Shown one piece after another: positions 1-8,390 of a DNA stretch of 34,919 bases (position 1 is its first letter; each line of letters begins with the position of its first letter). Source of the stretch: Nitrospiraceae bacterium UBA2166 (lineage in GTDB: Bacteria > Nitrospirota > Nitrospiria > Nitrospirales > UBA2166). The DNA lies in NCBI GenBank assembly GCA_002328825.1, contig DCWI01000100.1, positions 1 through 34,919 of the forward strand, read 5' to 3'. The notes beneath the pieces were generated by a model that saw nothing but the letters and a program-made list of their open reading frames with translations, did no database searches and was not told the DNA's origin. Both the position numbers and the translations under genes were made by a program.

Positions 1-320
1 TCAACAGACAGAACCGGGGTATGGACACTTCCTTCCAAGACACAGGGCGACAAAAGCTTTACGCTCTCGAAAGCAATTACGTCTCCTACAATATTCCCAG
101 AACTCACCAGAACTTTTGCTGTAACATCACCCTTAATGACGGCGTGTTTCCCAACAACTAGCGTACCCTTAACATTTACGGAGCCTTCGATTATTCCATC
201 AACGCGCGCCGAACCTTCAACCTTGATATCACCCGCGAGTTCAGCTCCCTTTCCGACGAATGTCAAAAGTTGCGTATTTTCTAACTCCTCCACCTCAGAT
301 GTTTTCCAAAAATTCCACAT
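1..320 (-). CDS. Bactofilin (polymer-forming cytoskeletal protein), 3' end cut off by window edge
   Basis: Bactofilins form nucleotide-free filaments of stacked beta-helix subunits that organise cell-wall enzymes at the membrane. I translated about 106 residues from an ATG at 318-320; an in-frame stop lies a short way upstream and no other start is available. After a short N-terminal tail (MWNFWKTSEVEELENTQ) comes the typical repeat of glycine/valine turns: FVGKGAELAGDIKVEG, then GIIEGSVNVKGTLVVG, HAVIKGDVTAK and SSGNIVGDV. The C terminus lies beyond base 1. The gene starts 46 nt downstream of the M23 peptidase on the same strand. Bactofilin genes next to M23 peptidases are known in several phyla and usually work together in cell shape. 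Family assignment is confident; the cellular role is inferred. Confidence 0.85.
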   Translation of the reverse strand, partial: MWNFWKTSEVEELENTQLLTFVGKGAELAGDIKVEGSARVDGIIEGSVNVKGTLVVGKHAVIKGDVTAKVLVSSGNIVGDVIAFESVKLLSPCVLEGSVHTPVLSV

Positions 321-366
321 ATTAAAGCATCTACTAAGTGATGAGGTTTAATATCATAAGTCACTG

Positions 367-1290
367 TTATTCAATGATAAACTTCATAGGATCAACGCGA
401 ATTTTGTTCACGTGGACTTCATAATGGAGATGTGGCCCAGTTGAGAGCCCTGTATTCCCCACAGTTCCAATAACATCTCCTCGCAAAATACTTTGACCAA
501 TCGACACATCCATTGTGTGAAGATGCCCATATCGCGTTGAAACTCCATGACCATGATTAACAGTGATCGTTTTCCCAAATCCTGAATCATTCGTACGCCG
601 AACAACGGTACCCGCTGCGGGTGCGATAACAGGAGTTCCTGTCTTAGCACGAATATCAATACCCTGATGCTTAGAGGGCCGACCGGTGAACGGAGAAAGC
701 CTCGGACCAAAATCAGACGTCACCCAGCCCTTTACAGGCCAGATTGCAGGAGTTGCCTCCCAGCGTGCCCGACGATTTTCAACTGTCTCAACAAGTGCCA
801 GCAGATCGCGATACTCAACTTTAGCATCGCTTCTCAACCACGCCAATTCTTGCCGCATATCAGGTCGAATCGTATCAAGCCCACCGTACTGCAAATCGTA
901 AGAAAACCCTAGTCCGGTAAATTTCGATAAATTCTCCTCTCCCCCTTGCCCAGAAACCACCCCATCAAAATTTTGCTGAAGTCCCAGCATTTCCCGTACT
1001 TTTGTCGTAAGCGTTTTCATGTCCGCAAGCTGTAATCGAAGCTTATCGATTGCAGAGTTTGCAGCAAATGCTTCCTTTTGGCTTACCTCAAGTTCTACCT
1101 GAAGACGATCAAGCTCACGAAGTTGCTTGTACTGGTCAAGAAACTGAGAGAAGAAGAGCCATTGCCCACCCACAAGGACCAGCACAACGAACACAAGGAA
1201 CTTTACAGTTCTTTTTCTAATCGAAAAATGCCGAGGCTGCGAGGCATGGTGATGAAAGACCACCACCGAATAGGAATCATTTTGACCCAC
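367..1290 (-). CDS. Membrane-anchored M23 family metallopeptidase (LytM domain)
   Basis: Zinc endopeptidase expected to cut peptidoglycan cross-bridges in the periplasm. The 307-residue protein has a basic N terminus, one membrane span at about 29-50, an alpha-helical coiled-coil-like stretch at about 52-105, and a C-terminal LytM/peptidase M23 domain at about 185-305. The zinc-site residues are visible: H208 and D212 in HQGID, and H287/H289 in GPHLHYEV, with H256/H258 in RYGHLH. The start is GTG at 1288-1290, chosen because a GAGGG Shine-Dalgarno lies about 8 nt upstream. It is followed by a bactofilin gene, so the pair probably acts in cell-shape or cell-wall remodelling. Divergent from pheA across a 192-bp spacer. 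The M23 call is firm; the exact substrate is unknown. Confidence 0.92.
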   Translation of the reverse strand: MGQNDSYSVVVFHHHASQPRHFSIRKRTVKFLVFVVLVLVGGQWLFFSQFLDQYKQLRELDRLQVELEVSQKEAFAANSAIDKLRLQLADMKTLTTKVREMLGLQQNFDGVVSGQGGEENLSKFTGLGFSYDLQYGGLDTIRPDMRQELAWLRSDAKVEYRDLLALVETVENRRARWEATPAIWPVKGWVTSDFGPRLSPFTGRPSKHQGIDIRAKTGTPVIAPAAGTVVRRTNDSGFGKTITVNHGHGVSTRYGHLHTMDVSIGQSILRGDVIGTVGNTGLSTGPHLHYEVHVNKIRVDPMKFIIE

Positions 1291-1413
1291 AATTAGCCCT
1301 CAGAATATCGATTCACAACACAAAGCACTACCGGAGAGAAAGGTATCAAAGTTCGACACACCAGTCAACGCATTTACGATAAATTCGTAAGCCTAATATT
1401 GCCTTGATCACGC

Positions 1414-1442
1414 TTGCAAACACATCGTGATTCTTGTATCTT
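1414..1442 (+). promoter_or_regulatory. Possible sigma-70-like promoter for the pheA operon
   Basis: TTGCAA (1414-1419) and TATCTT (1437-1442) are separated by 17 nt, 40 nt upstream of the pheA start in the divergent spacer. The match to TTGACA/TATAAT is only moderate and the spacer is AT-rich, so chance is a real possibility. Confidence 0.25.
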
Positions 1443-1482
1443 TAGCATCGTATCTTATTGAAAATTCTATCGAATTACACCC

Positions 1483-2559
1483 ATGCCATCTCTTGAACCG
1501 TACAGATCAGACATTGATAGGATTGACGATCAGATCCTTCGTCTCCTTGGCGATCGCGCCAAGGCAGTAGTCGCCATCGGGGCCATCAAAACAGCGGATA
1601 CTAAGAATGGAAATCTCCACACTGCAAATCGCGAAGCAAAGGTTTTTGAGCGCTTATTCAAAAACAACCCAGGACCGTATCCAAATGAGGCTATACGACA
1701 CATCTTTCGAGAGATCATGTCTGCCTCATTATGCCTTGAAGGCCCCATTAAAGTTGCGTATCTTGGCCCAAAAGGAACATTTACTCACCTTGCGGGAATA
1801 CGAAAATTAGGGTCGTCAGCCGAATATATCCCCGCAGATAGTATCAAAGGAGTGTTCCAGAAAGTCTCCCATGGTCAAGCCAACTTCGGGGTCGTTCCAG
1901 TTGAGAACTCAACAGAAGGTGTAGTTAATCACACCCTTGATATGTTTTTTGAGTCATCCGCAACAATTTACGGTGAAATCTCACAAGAAATTAGCCACCA
2001 CCTCATCTCTAAAGCAACAAGTTTGAAGGAGATCAAGACAATCTATTCTCATCCCCACGCCATTGCTCAATGTCGAAACTGGATCGAAGAAAATATTCCC
2101 GAGCCTCCTGTCATCGATGTATTTAGCACAGGCCGAGCAGCTGAACTTGCCGCGAGTGACCCAACAGCAGCTGCAATTGCATCAGAGCTGGCAGCTGTAA
2201 TCTATGGATTGAACGCACTGGGAAAACATATAGAAGGCCACCTTAACAACTACACACGCTTTCTCATACTATCAAACCATAAACCTGAGCGCACAAAAAA
2301 GAGCAAAACATCACTCATGATCTATATAAAAGACCACCCCGGTGGACTGTGCGACCTCCTACGACCATTTTCAGCTCATGGCATTAACTTAACAAGAGTT
2401 GAATCGCGCCCCTCTCGAAAAAAAGCGTGGGAATACGTATTTTTTATCGATATTGACGGTCATGTAGACGATGAACTCGTCACAAAAACCATCCGTGAAC
2501 TAGAAACTCAAACGCTCGGACTGAAGCTTTTAGGTTCCTATCCTACAGATGAACCGTAG
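1483..2559 (+). CDS. pheA: Bifunctional chorismate mutase / prephenate dehydratase (P-protein)
   Basis: Converts chorismate to prephenate and then to phenylpyruvate, the committed steps to phenylalanine. The 358 residues show three parts: an N-terminal AroQ-type chorismate mutase at about 1-85 (LEPYRSDIDRIDDQILRLL); a prephenate dehydratase domain at about 88-270, with VAYLGPKGTFTH, VPVENSTEGVVNHT and the YTRF motif; and a C-terminal ACT domain from about 275, with GGLCDLLRPFSAHGINLTRV followed by ESRP, which binds phenylalanine for feedback inhibition. Length is normal for the family. It is the first gene of an operon with hisC 41 nt downstream, then tyrA and aroA. No leader peptide or attenuator is evident upstream. 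Confidence 0.96.
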   Translation: MPSLEPYRSDIDRIDDQILRLLGDRAKAVVAIGAIKTADTKNGNLHTANREAKVFERLFKNNPGPYPNEAIRHIFREIMSASLCLEGPIKVAYLGPKGTFTHLAGIRKLGSSAEYIPADSIKGVFQKVSHGQANFGVVPVENSTEGVVNHTLDMFFESSATIYGEISQEISHHLISKATSLKEIKTIYSHPHAIAQCRNWIEENIPEPPVIDVFSTGRAAELAASDPTAAAIASELAAVIYGLNALGKHIEGHLNNYTRFLILSNHKPERTKKSKTSLMIYIKDHPGGLCDLLRPFSAHGINLTRVESRPSRKKAWEYVFFIDIDGHVDDELVTKTIRELETQTLGLKLLGSYPTDEP

Positions 2560-2600
2560 GAACTACAGGACGCCACGAGTAAAACAGTTCAAGACTTTAC

Positions 2601-3713
2601 ATGTCGATTGAAATTCATCCAACAATTGCGGCAATTAGCCCATATACTCCGGGTCGCCTTGCTGAGGAAATCGAACGTGAGTTTGGAATCACCCAAGCAA
2701 CGAAACTTGCATCGAATGAAAATGCCTTGGGGCCATCTCCAAAAGCCCTATCAGTCCTACAAGATGTGACCAGAACTCTTAATAGATACCCGGACGGCAA
2801 CGGAAATGCGCTAAAGAAAGCACTTGCTACAAAATATGGAGTTGCTGCCGAGCGTATTATTTTGGGCAACGGATCAGACGAGCTCATTTCACTTCTCGTT
2901 AAAGTGGCCATGGTACCAGATGACGATGCAATCATTGCTGCCCCTTCTTTTTCTATTTACGAGAAGGCGGTGGCCTCCGTATTTGGCAATGCAACTATCG
3001 TTCCTTTGACCAATAATCGTTATGACCTGTCAGCTATGGCCAAAGCCATCACCCCCCGAACACGTTTACTTTTTGTCTGCAACCCCAATAACCCTACTGG
3101 CACTATAGTCAATAATGAACAACTTATCCCGTTTCTACACCAGATTCCCAAGCATGCGCTTGTGGTTGTCGATGAAGCATATGGCGAATATGCAACGGCA
3201 CCTAACTATCCAGACACCATTGGCCTTCTATCCCAAGGATATCCTCTTGTCGTACTACGAACGTTTTCAAAAATTTACGGACTTGCAGGTCTTCGAATTG
3301 GATATGGCATTGGGTCGACCGACGTGATAGAAACTATGAATAAAGTTCGGCTCCCATTTAATACCAATACATTGGCACAACGAGCAGCAGTAGCTGCATT
3401 GCAAGATGATGAGCATATCAATGCTAGTCAAACAATGAACCTTACAGGAAAAGAGCTTTTCTACGATGTGTTTACCCAACTTGGATTGTCATTCGTCCAT
3501 TCCGAAGCTAATTTTGTTTATGTCGATACCAAGAAAAATGGAAAAGCTGTTTTTGAAGCACTCTTGCGATTTGGAGTCATTGTCCGACATATTAATGGGC
3601 CTATGTTGCGCATTACAGTAGGACTTCCTCATGAAAATGAGCAATTCATTGCTGCGTTTCGCTCTGTGATGCAGGCGCCCTCCCTATCCAATATGAGCAG
3701 AGTTACTCCCTGA
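2601..3713 (+). CDS. hisC: Histidinol-phosphate / aromatic aminotransferase (HisC family)
   Basis: PLP-dependent fold-type I aminotransferase. The 370 residues include LASNENALGPSP near 37, LGNGSDELI near 88, the CNPNNPTGT motif at 160-168, VVDEAYGEY at 189-197 and the PLP lysine K224 in FSKIYGLAGLR, all typical of HisC. HisC makes histidinol phosphate, but its place between pheA and tyrA suggests it also (or mainly) transaminates phenylpyruvate and hydroxyphenylpyruvate, as known for HisC-type enzymes in other aromatic operons such as that of Bacillus subtilis. No other histidine gene is in view. The spacer to tyrA is 3 nt, so the genes are surely co-transcribed. Substrate preference cannot be read from sequence alone. 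Confidence 0.93.
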   Translation: MSIEIHPTIAAISPYTPGRLAEEIEREFGITQATKLASNENALGPSPKALSVLQDVTRTLNRYPDGNGNALKKALATKYGVAAERIILGNGSDELISLLVKVAMVPDDDAIIAAPSFSIYEKAVASVFGNATIVPLTNNRYDLSAMAKAITPRTRLLFVCNPNNPTGTIVNNEQLIPFLHQIPKHALVVVDEAYGEYATAPNYPDTIGLLSQGYPLVVLRTFSKIYGLAGLRIGYGIGSTDVIETMNKVRLPFNTNTLAQRAAVAALQDDEHINASQTMNLTGKELFYDVFTQLGLSFVHSEANFVYVDTKKNGKAVFEALLRFGVIVRHINGPMLRITVGLPHENEQFIAAFRSVMQAPSLSNMSRVTP

Positions 3714-3716
3714 CTC

Positions 3717-4589
3717 ATGCAGCCACATTTTCCGCAAATCACGATTATCGGTACTGGATTCATTGGAGGCTCAATAGGCCTTGCGGCAAAAACAATAGGG
3801 CTGGCAGATGTTGTTGTAGGCACTGATATAAATAATGAAGCCATTGAGCAGGCTCTTGCAGTACACGCCATTGACCAAGGACAAACAAATCTCCTGCGTG
3901 CGGTCAAAGGGTCATCTTTAGTTATTCTTGCGTCCCCAGTTGAAACTTTTGAAGAAATTATTCGTTCCGTCGTCCATACTCTCGACCCCGAGACGATTCT
4001 AAGTGATGTGGGAAGTGTGAAAGGACAACCAATTTTTAATATCGAGGCGCTTCTTCCCCCTCATCTCTACTTTGTAAGCGCGCACCCAATCGCAGGAAGC
4101 GAAAAATCAAATGCATTGGCAAGCCACCCAGACCTCTTCAACGGCAAACACTGCATAGTGACACCAACATCGGCAACCAACAAAAACGCGCTCAACATAA
4201 TTCGTTCCCTTTGGGAAGCAATGGGCTCGATCGTTACACCAATGGATCCTCTTCTACATGATAAGATTTTTGGTGCAGTAAGCCATCTCCCACATATAAT
4301 CGCATCTGCAACCCTAAATAGTATTGCGCTTATTCAGGAAACCATTTCCCCTGACTCAACCCCCTACACCTTCGCACCTCCCAGCTTGAAAGATATGACT
4401 CGTATCGCCTCAAGTTCACCGTCATTGTGGAGCGAGATCTCTTGTCGAAATGCGGAAAACCTTGTCATGATGCTGGAAACCTATCAAGACGAAATCAGCA
4501 AAGTAACAAACTTTGTTCGACAACGTGATCGGCATAAACTCCATCATATGTTTACTCAAGCTAAGAACCTCAGGGACCAACTGTGCTGA
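3717..4589 (+). CDS. tyrA: Prephenate dehydrogenase
   Basis: NAD(P)-dependent oxidative decarboxylation of prephenate to 4-hydroxyphenylpyruvate, in tyrosine synthesis. The 290-residue protein starts with the Rossmann motif IGTGFIGGSIG (11-21) and carries SAHPIAGSEKS, with the catalytic histidine H123. The C-terminal half is the helical dimerisation domain. No chorismate mutase or ACT domain is attached, so it is the short monofunctional form. Some related clusters have a DAHP synthase gene between hisC and tyrA; here none fits, as the spacer is only 3 nt. The stop codon overlaps the start of aroA. Confidence 0.94.
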   Translation: MQPHFPQITIIGTGFIGGSIGLAAKTIGLADVVVGTDINNEAIEQALAVHAIDQGQTNLLRAVKGSSLVILASPVETFEEIIRSVVHTLDPETILSDVGSVKGQPIFNIEALLPPHLYFVSAHPIAGSEKSNALASHPDLFNGKHCIVTPTSATNKNALNIIRSLWEAMGSIVTPMDPLLHDKIFGAVSHLPHIIASATLNSIALIQETISPDSTPYTFAPPSLKDMTRIASSSPSLWSEISCRNAENLVMMLETYQDEISKVTNFVRQRDRHKLHHMFTQAKNLRDQLC

Positions 4590-5896
4590 TGACGAGATTG
4601 ACTATTACCCCTTCAGGCCCAATCAACGGAGAGATACCTATTCCCGGAGATAAATCGATTACTCATCGTGCTGTAATTTTGAGCGCGATGGCTGAGGGCA
4701 CGTGCACCATTCGTGACTATTGCAATGGAGAGGATTGCTTCCGCACCATCAACGCTATTCGAGCGCTAGGGATCTCAATTGAAGAAAAGAGTACTGAGTT
4801 GCGTGTGTCAGGAAAAGGTTTGCGAGGATTTTCCGAGCCTCAACACATTCTTGATTGCGGCAATTCAGGAACTAGCATGCGACTACTCACCGGACTACTA
4901 ACCGGACAAAATTTCTTCTCCGTTTTAACCGGAGATTCATCACTTCGACAGCGTCCAATGGGTCGCATCATAACCCCATTGCGACAGATGGGAGCGACAA
5001 TAAGCGGGCGCCAAGGAGGAGAGTTCGCCCCTATTGCCATTCAAGGAACACGCCTGCAAGCGACTTCTTATACTTCCCCAATTCCTAGTGCGCAGGTCAA
5101 GTCTTCAATTCTCATAGCCAGCTTACTAGCTGAACACCCAACAACATTTTGTGAGCCCGCTCGTTCCCGTGATCATACAGAACGTGCATTACAACATTTC
5201 GGAGTCCATCTAGATTATAAAAGTGATACAGTAATTCATCTCACCCCATCTTCTCTTGTAGCAAAAGACCTTACTGTCCCTGGAGATTTTTCGTCTGCTG
5301 CTTTTTTTATCGTTGCAGGATTGATAGTTCCAGACTCGAGAATCACAATTCGAAATGTCGGCCTAAACCAAACTCGGATAGGGCTCCTAGATATCCTCAA
5401 GATAATGGGTGCTTCAATACAAATTCTCGACATTCATAACAACGCAGGAGAACCAGTAGGAGACATTTATGTCCAGTCGTCGCAACTAGAAGGTGCTGAG
5501 ATTGATCCAAAAAATATGTTACGGGCAATTGATGAGTTTCCTATCCTGTGCGTTGCAGCAGCGTTTGCTAAAGGGCAAACTCGTATCACCGGCATGGAAG
5601 ACCTTCGCGTAAAAGAAAGTGACCGAATTGCAACTATGACTCAATCACTCCGACGTGTTGGAGTAGACGTCGATGAACATCAGGATGGAATTGTAATACG
5701 CGGAGGAACGCGGTTACGTGGAACAGAATGTTCTAGCTATGGAGATCATCGCGTCGCCATGGCAATGGCTATTGCTGCCCTGAATGCCTCTGAAACCACA
5801 ACACTGACAAATATTGATTGTATCCAGACATCATTTCCAAGTTTTCTTAACGAGTTTCAGAAAATTGCACCTGCCTGTCTCGTCGAAACTTCATGA
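4583..5896 (+). CDS. aroA: 3-phosphoshikimate 1-carboxyvinyltransferase (EPSP synthase)
   Basis: Sixth shikimate-pathway step, joining phosphoenolpyruvate to shikimate-3-phosphate. In the 437-residue reading the key motifs are PGDKSITHRA (21-30, K24 binding substrate), DCGNSGTSMRLLTG (91-104), RAIDEFP with the catalytic D317, and MEDLRVKESDRIA (338-350). Two starts compete: GTG at 4583, 6 nt after the AGGGA at 4572-4576, and ATG at 4589, which overlaps the tyrA stop as TGATG. I kept the GTG because of its better ribosome-site spacing; the ATG would give 435 residues. The gene ends in an ATGA overlap with cmk, implying translational coupling. Confidence 0.96.
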   Translation: MLMTRLTITPSGPINGEIPIPGDKSITHRAVILSAMAEGTCTIRDYCNGEDCFRTINAIRALGISIEEKSTELRVSGKGLRGFSEPQHILDCGNSGTSMRLLTGLLTGQNFFSVLTGDSSLRQRPMGRIITPLRQMGATISGRQGGEFAPIAIQGTRLQATSYTSPIPSAQVKSSILIASLLAEHPTTFCEPARSRDHTERALQHFGVHLDYKSDTVIHLTPSSLVAKDLTVPGDFSSAAFFIVAGLIVPDSRITIRNVGLNQTRIGLLDILKIMGASIQILDIHNNAGEPVGDIYVQSSQLEGAEIDPKNMLRAIDEFPILCVAAAFAKGQTRITGMEDLRVKESDRIATMTQSLRRVGVDVDEHQDGIVIRGGTRLRGTECSSYGDHRVAMAMAIAALNASETTTLTNIDCIQTSFPSFLNEFQKIAPACLVETS

Positions 5897-6585
5897 ATAA
5901 GCTAACTATAACAATTGACGGACCAGCAGGCGTAGGTAAAAGCACTGTTGCCAAGTCTCTTGCAAAATACCTTGAAATCCCATACCTAAATAGCGGAGCA
6001 TTGTATCGTGCCGTCGCTTGGAAAGTATCAAAGCAAGGAGTGGATTCTGACGATGAAGATGCTATCATTAGCCTCTGTAAATCGACAACCTTTGTACTTG
6101 CGGTCTCAGATGACTGTCAGGCTGTTGCAGTTGATAATACTCGACTTACACGCGAGCTGTGGACGTCTCACATAACCTTAATGGCCTCGAAAATCTCTAG
6201 ACTCCCAGATGTGCGCTCATTTTTGAGACCCCTACAACGCAAATATGGAAACGATAACGGAGTGATCGCTGAAGGACGCGATATGGGAACGCACGTATTT
6301 ACGGACGCAGAGATTAAGGTTTTTCTCGATGCTTCCCCCTCTATTCGAGCCCGAAGACGGTTTCTAGAACTACAACACTCCGATACAGCTGTGTCACAGG
6401 AAATAACCGCCAAAGAATTAATGGAACGTGATAATCGAGATAGAACGCGTCATTCAGCTCCTTTGCGCCCTGCCTCAGACGCAACAATAATTGATACGAC
6501 GGATCTTTCAGCACCCCAAGTTGTTGATACAATTCTTGCGCTTATCAAACAAAAAAACCATCAAACAGGTCATAGCACCGATTGA
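5893..6585 (+). CDS. cmk: Cytidylate kinase
   Basis: Phosphorylates CMP and dCMP to the diphosphates. The P-loop GPAGVGKST sits at residues 10-18, followed by LNSGALYRAVAW, which contacts the nucleotide. DGPAGVGKS, EGRDMGTHVF and RDRTRHSAPLRPA (the arginine-rich CMP/ATP region) are all present. The length of 230 is usual. The start ATG shares four bases with the aroA stop (ATGA). The order aroA-cmk-rpsA is common across bacteria. Confidence 0.95.
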   Translation: MNKLTITIDGPAGVGKSTVAKSLAKYLEIPYLNSGALYRAVAWKVSKQGVDSDDEDAIISLCKSTTFVLAVSDDCQAVAVDNTRLTRELWTSHITLMASKISRLPDVRSFLRPLQRKYGNDNGVIAEGRDMGTHVFTDAEIKVFLDASPSIRARRRFLELQHSDTAVSQEITAKELMERDNRDRTRHSAPLRPASDATIIDTTDLSAPQVVDTILALIKQKNHQTGHSTD

Positions 6586-6628
6586 TACAACACAATAGCC
6601 GCTAACCGCTTATTAACCTTTCACCTTT

Positions 6629-6650
6629 AGGAGATACTAAATATCTCATG
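6629..6650 (+). promoter_or_regulatory. rpsA translation-initiation hairpin between Shine-Dalgarno and AUG
   Basis: AGGAG (6629-6633) lies 14 nt before the rpsA ATG (6648-6650), longer than the usual 5-9 nt. The gap is filled by a perfect inverted repeat: GAGATA (6631-6636), loop CTAAA, TATCTC (6642-6647). The repeat overlaps the last three bases of the Shine-Dalgarno and ends directly at the AUG. Closed, it would hide part of the ribosome site, or bring the upstream G-rich bases close to the AUG. S1 is known to repress its own mRNA in Escherichia coli through a structured leader; a similar role here is inferred. Confidence 0.5.
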
Positions 6651-8390
6651 GAACAACAAATAATCAGATCAGAACAAGAGGATTTTTCAAAAAGCACACC
6701 CTCTCTGGATGAGATGTATGAAGAATCGTTTCGTCCATTTGCAGAACGTTCCGTTGTCGAAGGAGAAGTTGTCAGTATTGGGAAAGATAATATTCTTGTC
6801 GATATAGGCTACAAATCCGAAGGAATGGTTTCGACTCGAGAACTCAGTACTCAAGAGCTTGAAGACCTTAAAGTTGGCGACAGAATGCTGGTATTCATCG
6901 AGCAAAAAGAGAATCATGAAGGCAATCTAATGCTTTCAAAAGAAAAAGCTGACAAGATGAAAGTTTGGGATGAATTAGAAAAATGGTACCACGATGAAGT
7001 TGTCATTGACAGCCGTGTTGTCTCCCGTATCAAAGGTGGAATGATCGTAGATATCGGAGTCAAAGCATTCCTTCCAGGTTCACAGGTAAATCTTCATCCT
7101 GTTCGAGACCTTGATGCACTTATTGGCAAAACATTCCCCATGAAAATTATCAAATTCAACCACCAGCGTGGCAGCATTGTAGTATCGCGACGTATCGTCC
7201 TTGAGGAGGCTCGGGCAATTAAACGCCAACACACGCTCGCATCTCTTGAGGAAGGTCAATTCGTCGATGGAATTGTCAAAAACATTACCGCCTACGGAGC
7301 ATTTATCGATTTAGGGGGAATTGACGGACTGTTGCACATTACTGATATGTCATGGGGAAGAGTCACACACCCTGCAGAAATTTGTGTCGTCGGCGACAAA
7401 ATCAATGTAAAAATACTCAAATACGATCGCGAAAATTCTCGCGTGTCTTTGGGACTAAAACAACGCTCGGAGGATCCTTGGATTCATATGGCGGAAAAAT
7501 ATCCCGTTGGATGCCGTCATGAAGGAAAGGTAGTGAGCTTGGCCGACTATGGCGCGTTTGTAGAGCTTGAACCTGGAATCGAAGGTCTTGTTCATGTCTC
7601 TGAAATGTCATGGACACAAGAAATTAGACACCCCTCAAAACTACTTTCAGTTGGTAGCCAAATCGAAGTCACCGTACTTCATGTTGACCAAGCTGGAAGG
7701 AAAATATCCCTTGGAACAAAACAGACAGAACCAAATCCATGGGATCTTATCGAAACCAAATATTCTGTAGGAGCTACAATTTCAGGTAAAGTTAAAAGTC
7801 TCACTGATTTTGGCACGTTTATAGGACTGGAAGAAGGCATTGACGGTTTAATTCATATCTCAGACATGTCATGGACAAAACACATTCGACATCCATCGGA
7901 GATTTTTAAGAAAGGTGCGCAGACAGAAGCAGTGGTCCTAAAAATTGACCGGGAGAAAGAACGCCTTTCCTTAGGCTATAAGCAATTGACATTGAATCCT
8001 TGGGATGAATTTATCCCAACTCACTACCGCGTTGGATCGGTTTCAAAAGGACGCATTTCAAAGATTACAGACTTTGGTATATTTGTGGAGCTTGAAGAAG
8101 GAGTTGAGGGACTTATTCATATCAGCGAAGTTGACTTGGAAGGGTCGACAAAAATAGAAGATCTCTTTGCTGTCGGCACTGCAATCGAGGCAAAGCTAAT
8201 TAAAGTCGATACAGTGGAGCGAAAAATTGCCCTCAGCATCCGTGAACTTCGCCAAGACATTGAGCGAGAGCAAGTTGAAACATTCAACCAAACACAACAA
8301 GTTGATGCAGAGAAATCTACCAGCACCATAGAAAACACTGCTATAAGTACTACAACCGAAGCGGGTTCAAATGGTGAAACCACTCCATGA
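6648..8390 (+). CDS. rpsA: 30S ribosomal protein S1, six S1 domains
   Basis: S1 binds mRNA on the 30S subunit and helps start translation of structured or weak-leader messages. The 580 residues contain six OB-fold S1 repeats at about 35-99, 116-182, 203-271, 288-357, 375-444 and 461-531. Domains 3 to 5 carry the strong RNA-binding signature (for example YGAFIDLGGIDGLLHITDMSW), and domains 1-2 are the divergent ribosome-binding type. This is the full-length six-domain form. The tail after 540 is low-complexity (Thr/Glu/Ser). It sits 62 nt after cmk and is followed by sppA. Expected to be highly expressed. Confidence 0.97.
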   Translation: MEQQIIRSEQEDFSKSTPSLDEMYEESFRPFAERSVVEGEVVSIGKDNILVDIGYKSEGMVSTRELSTQELEDLKVGDRMLVFIEQKENHEGNLMLSKEKADKMKVWDELEKWYHDEVVIDSRVVSRIKGGMIVDIGVKAFLPGSQVNLHPVRDLDALIGKTFPMKIIKFNHQRGSIVVSRRIVLEEARAIKRQHTLASLEEGQFVDGIVKNITAYGAFIDLGGIDGLLHITDMSWGRVTHPAEICVVGDKINVKILKYDRENSRVSLGLKQRSEDPWIHMAEKYPVGCRHEGKVVSLADYGAFVELEPGIEGLVHVSEMSWTQEIRHPSKLLSVGSQIEVTVLHVDQAGRKISLGTKQTEPNPWDLIETKYSVGATISGKVKSLTDFGTFIGLEEGIDGLIHISDMSWTKHIRHPSEIFKKGAQTEAVVLKIDREKERLSLGYKQLTLNPWDEFIPTHYRVGSVSKGRISKITDFGIFVELEEGVEGLIHISEVDLEGSTKIEDLFAVGTAIEAKLIKVDTVERKIALSIRELRQDIEREQVETFNQTQQVDAEKSTSTIENTAISTTTEAGSNGETTP

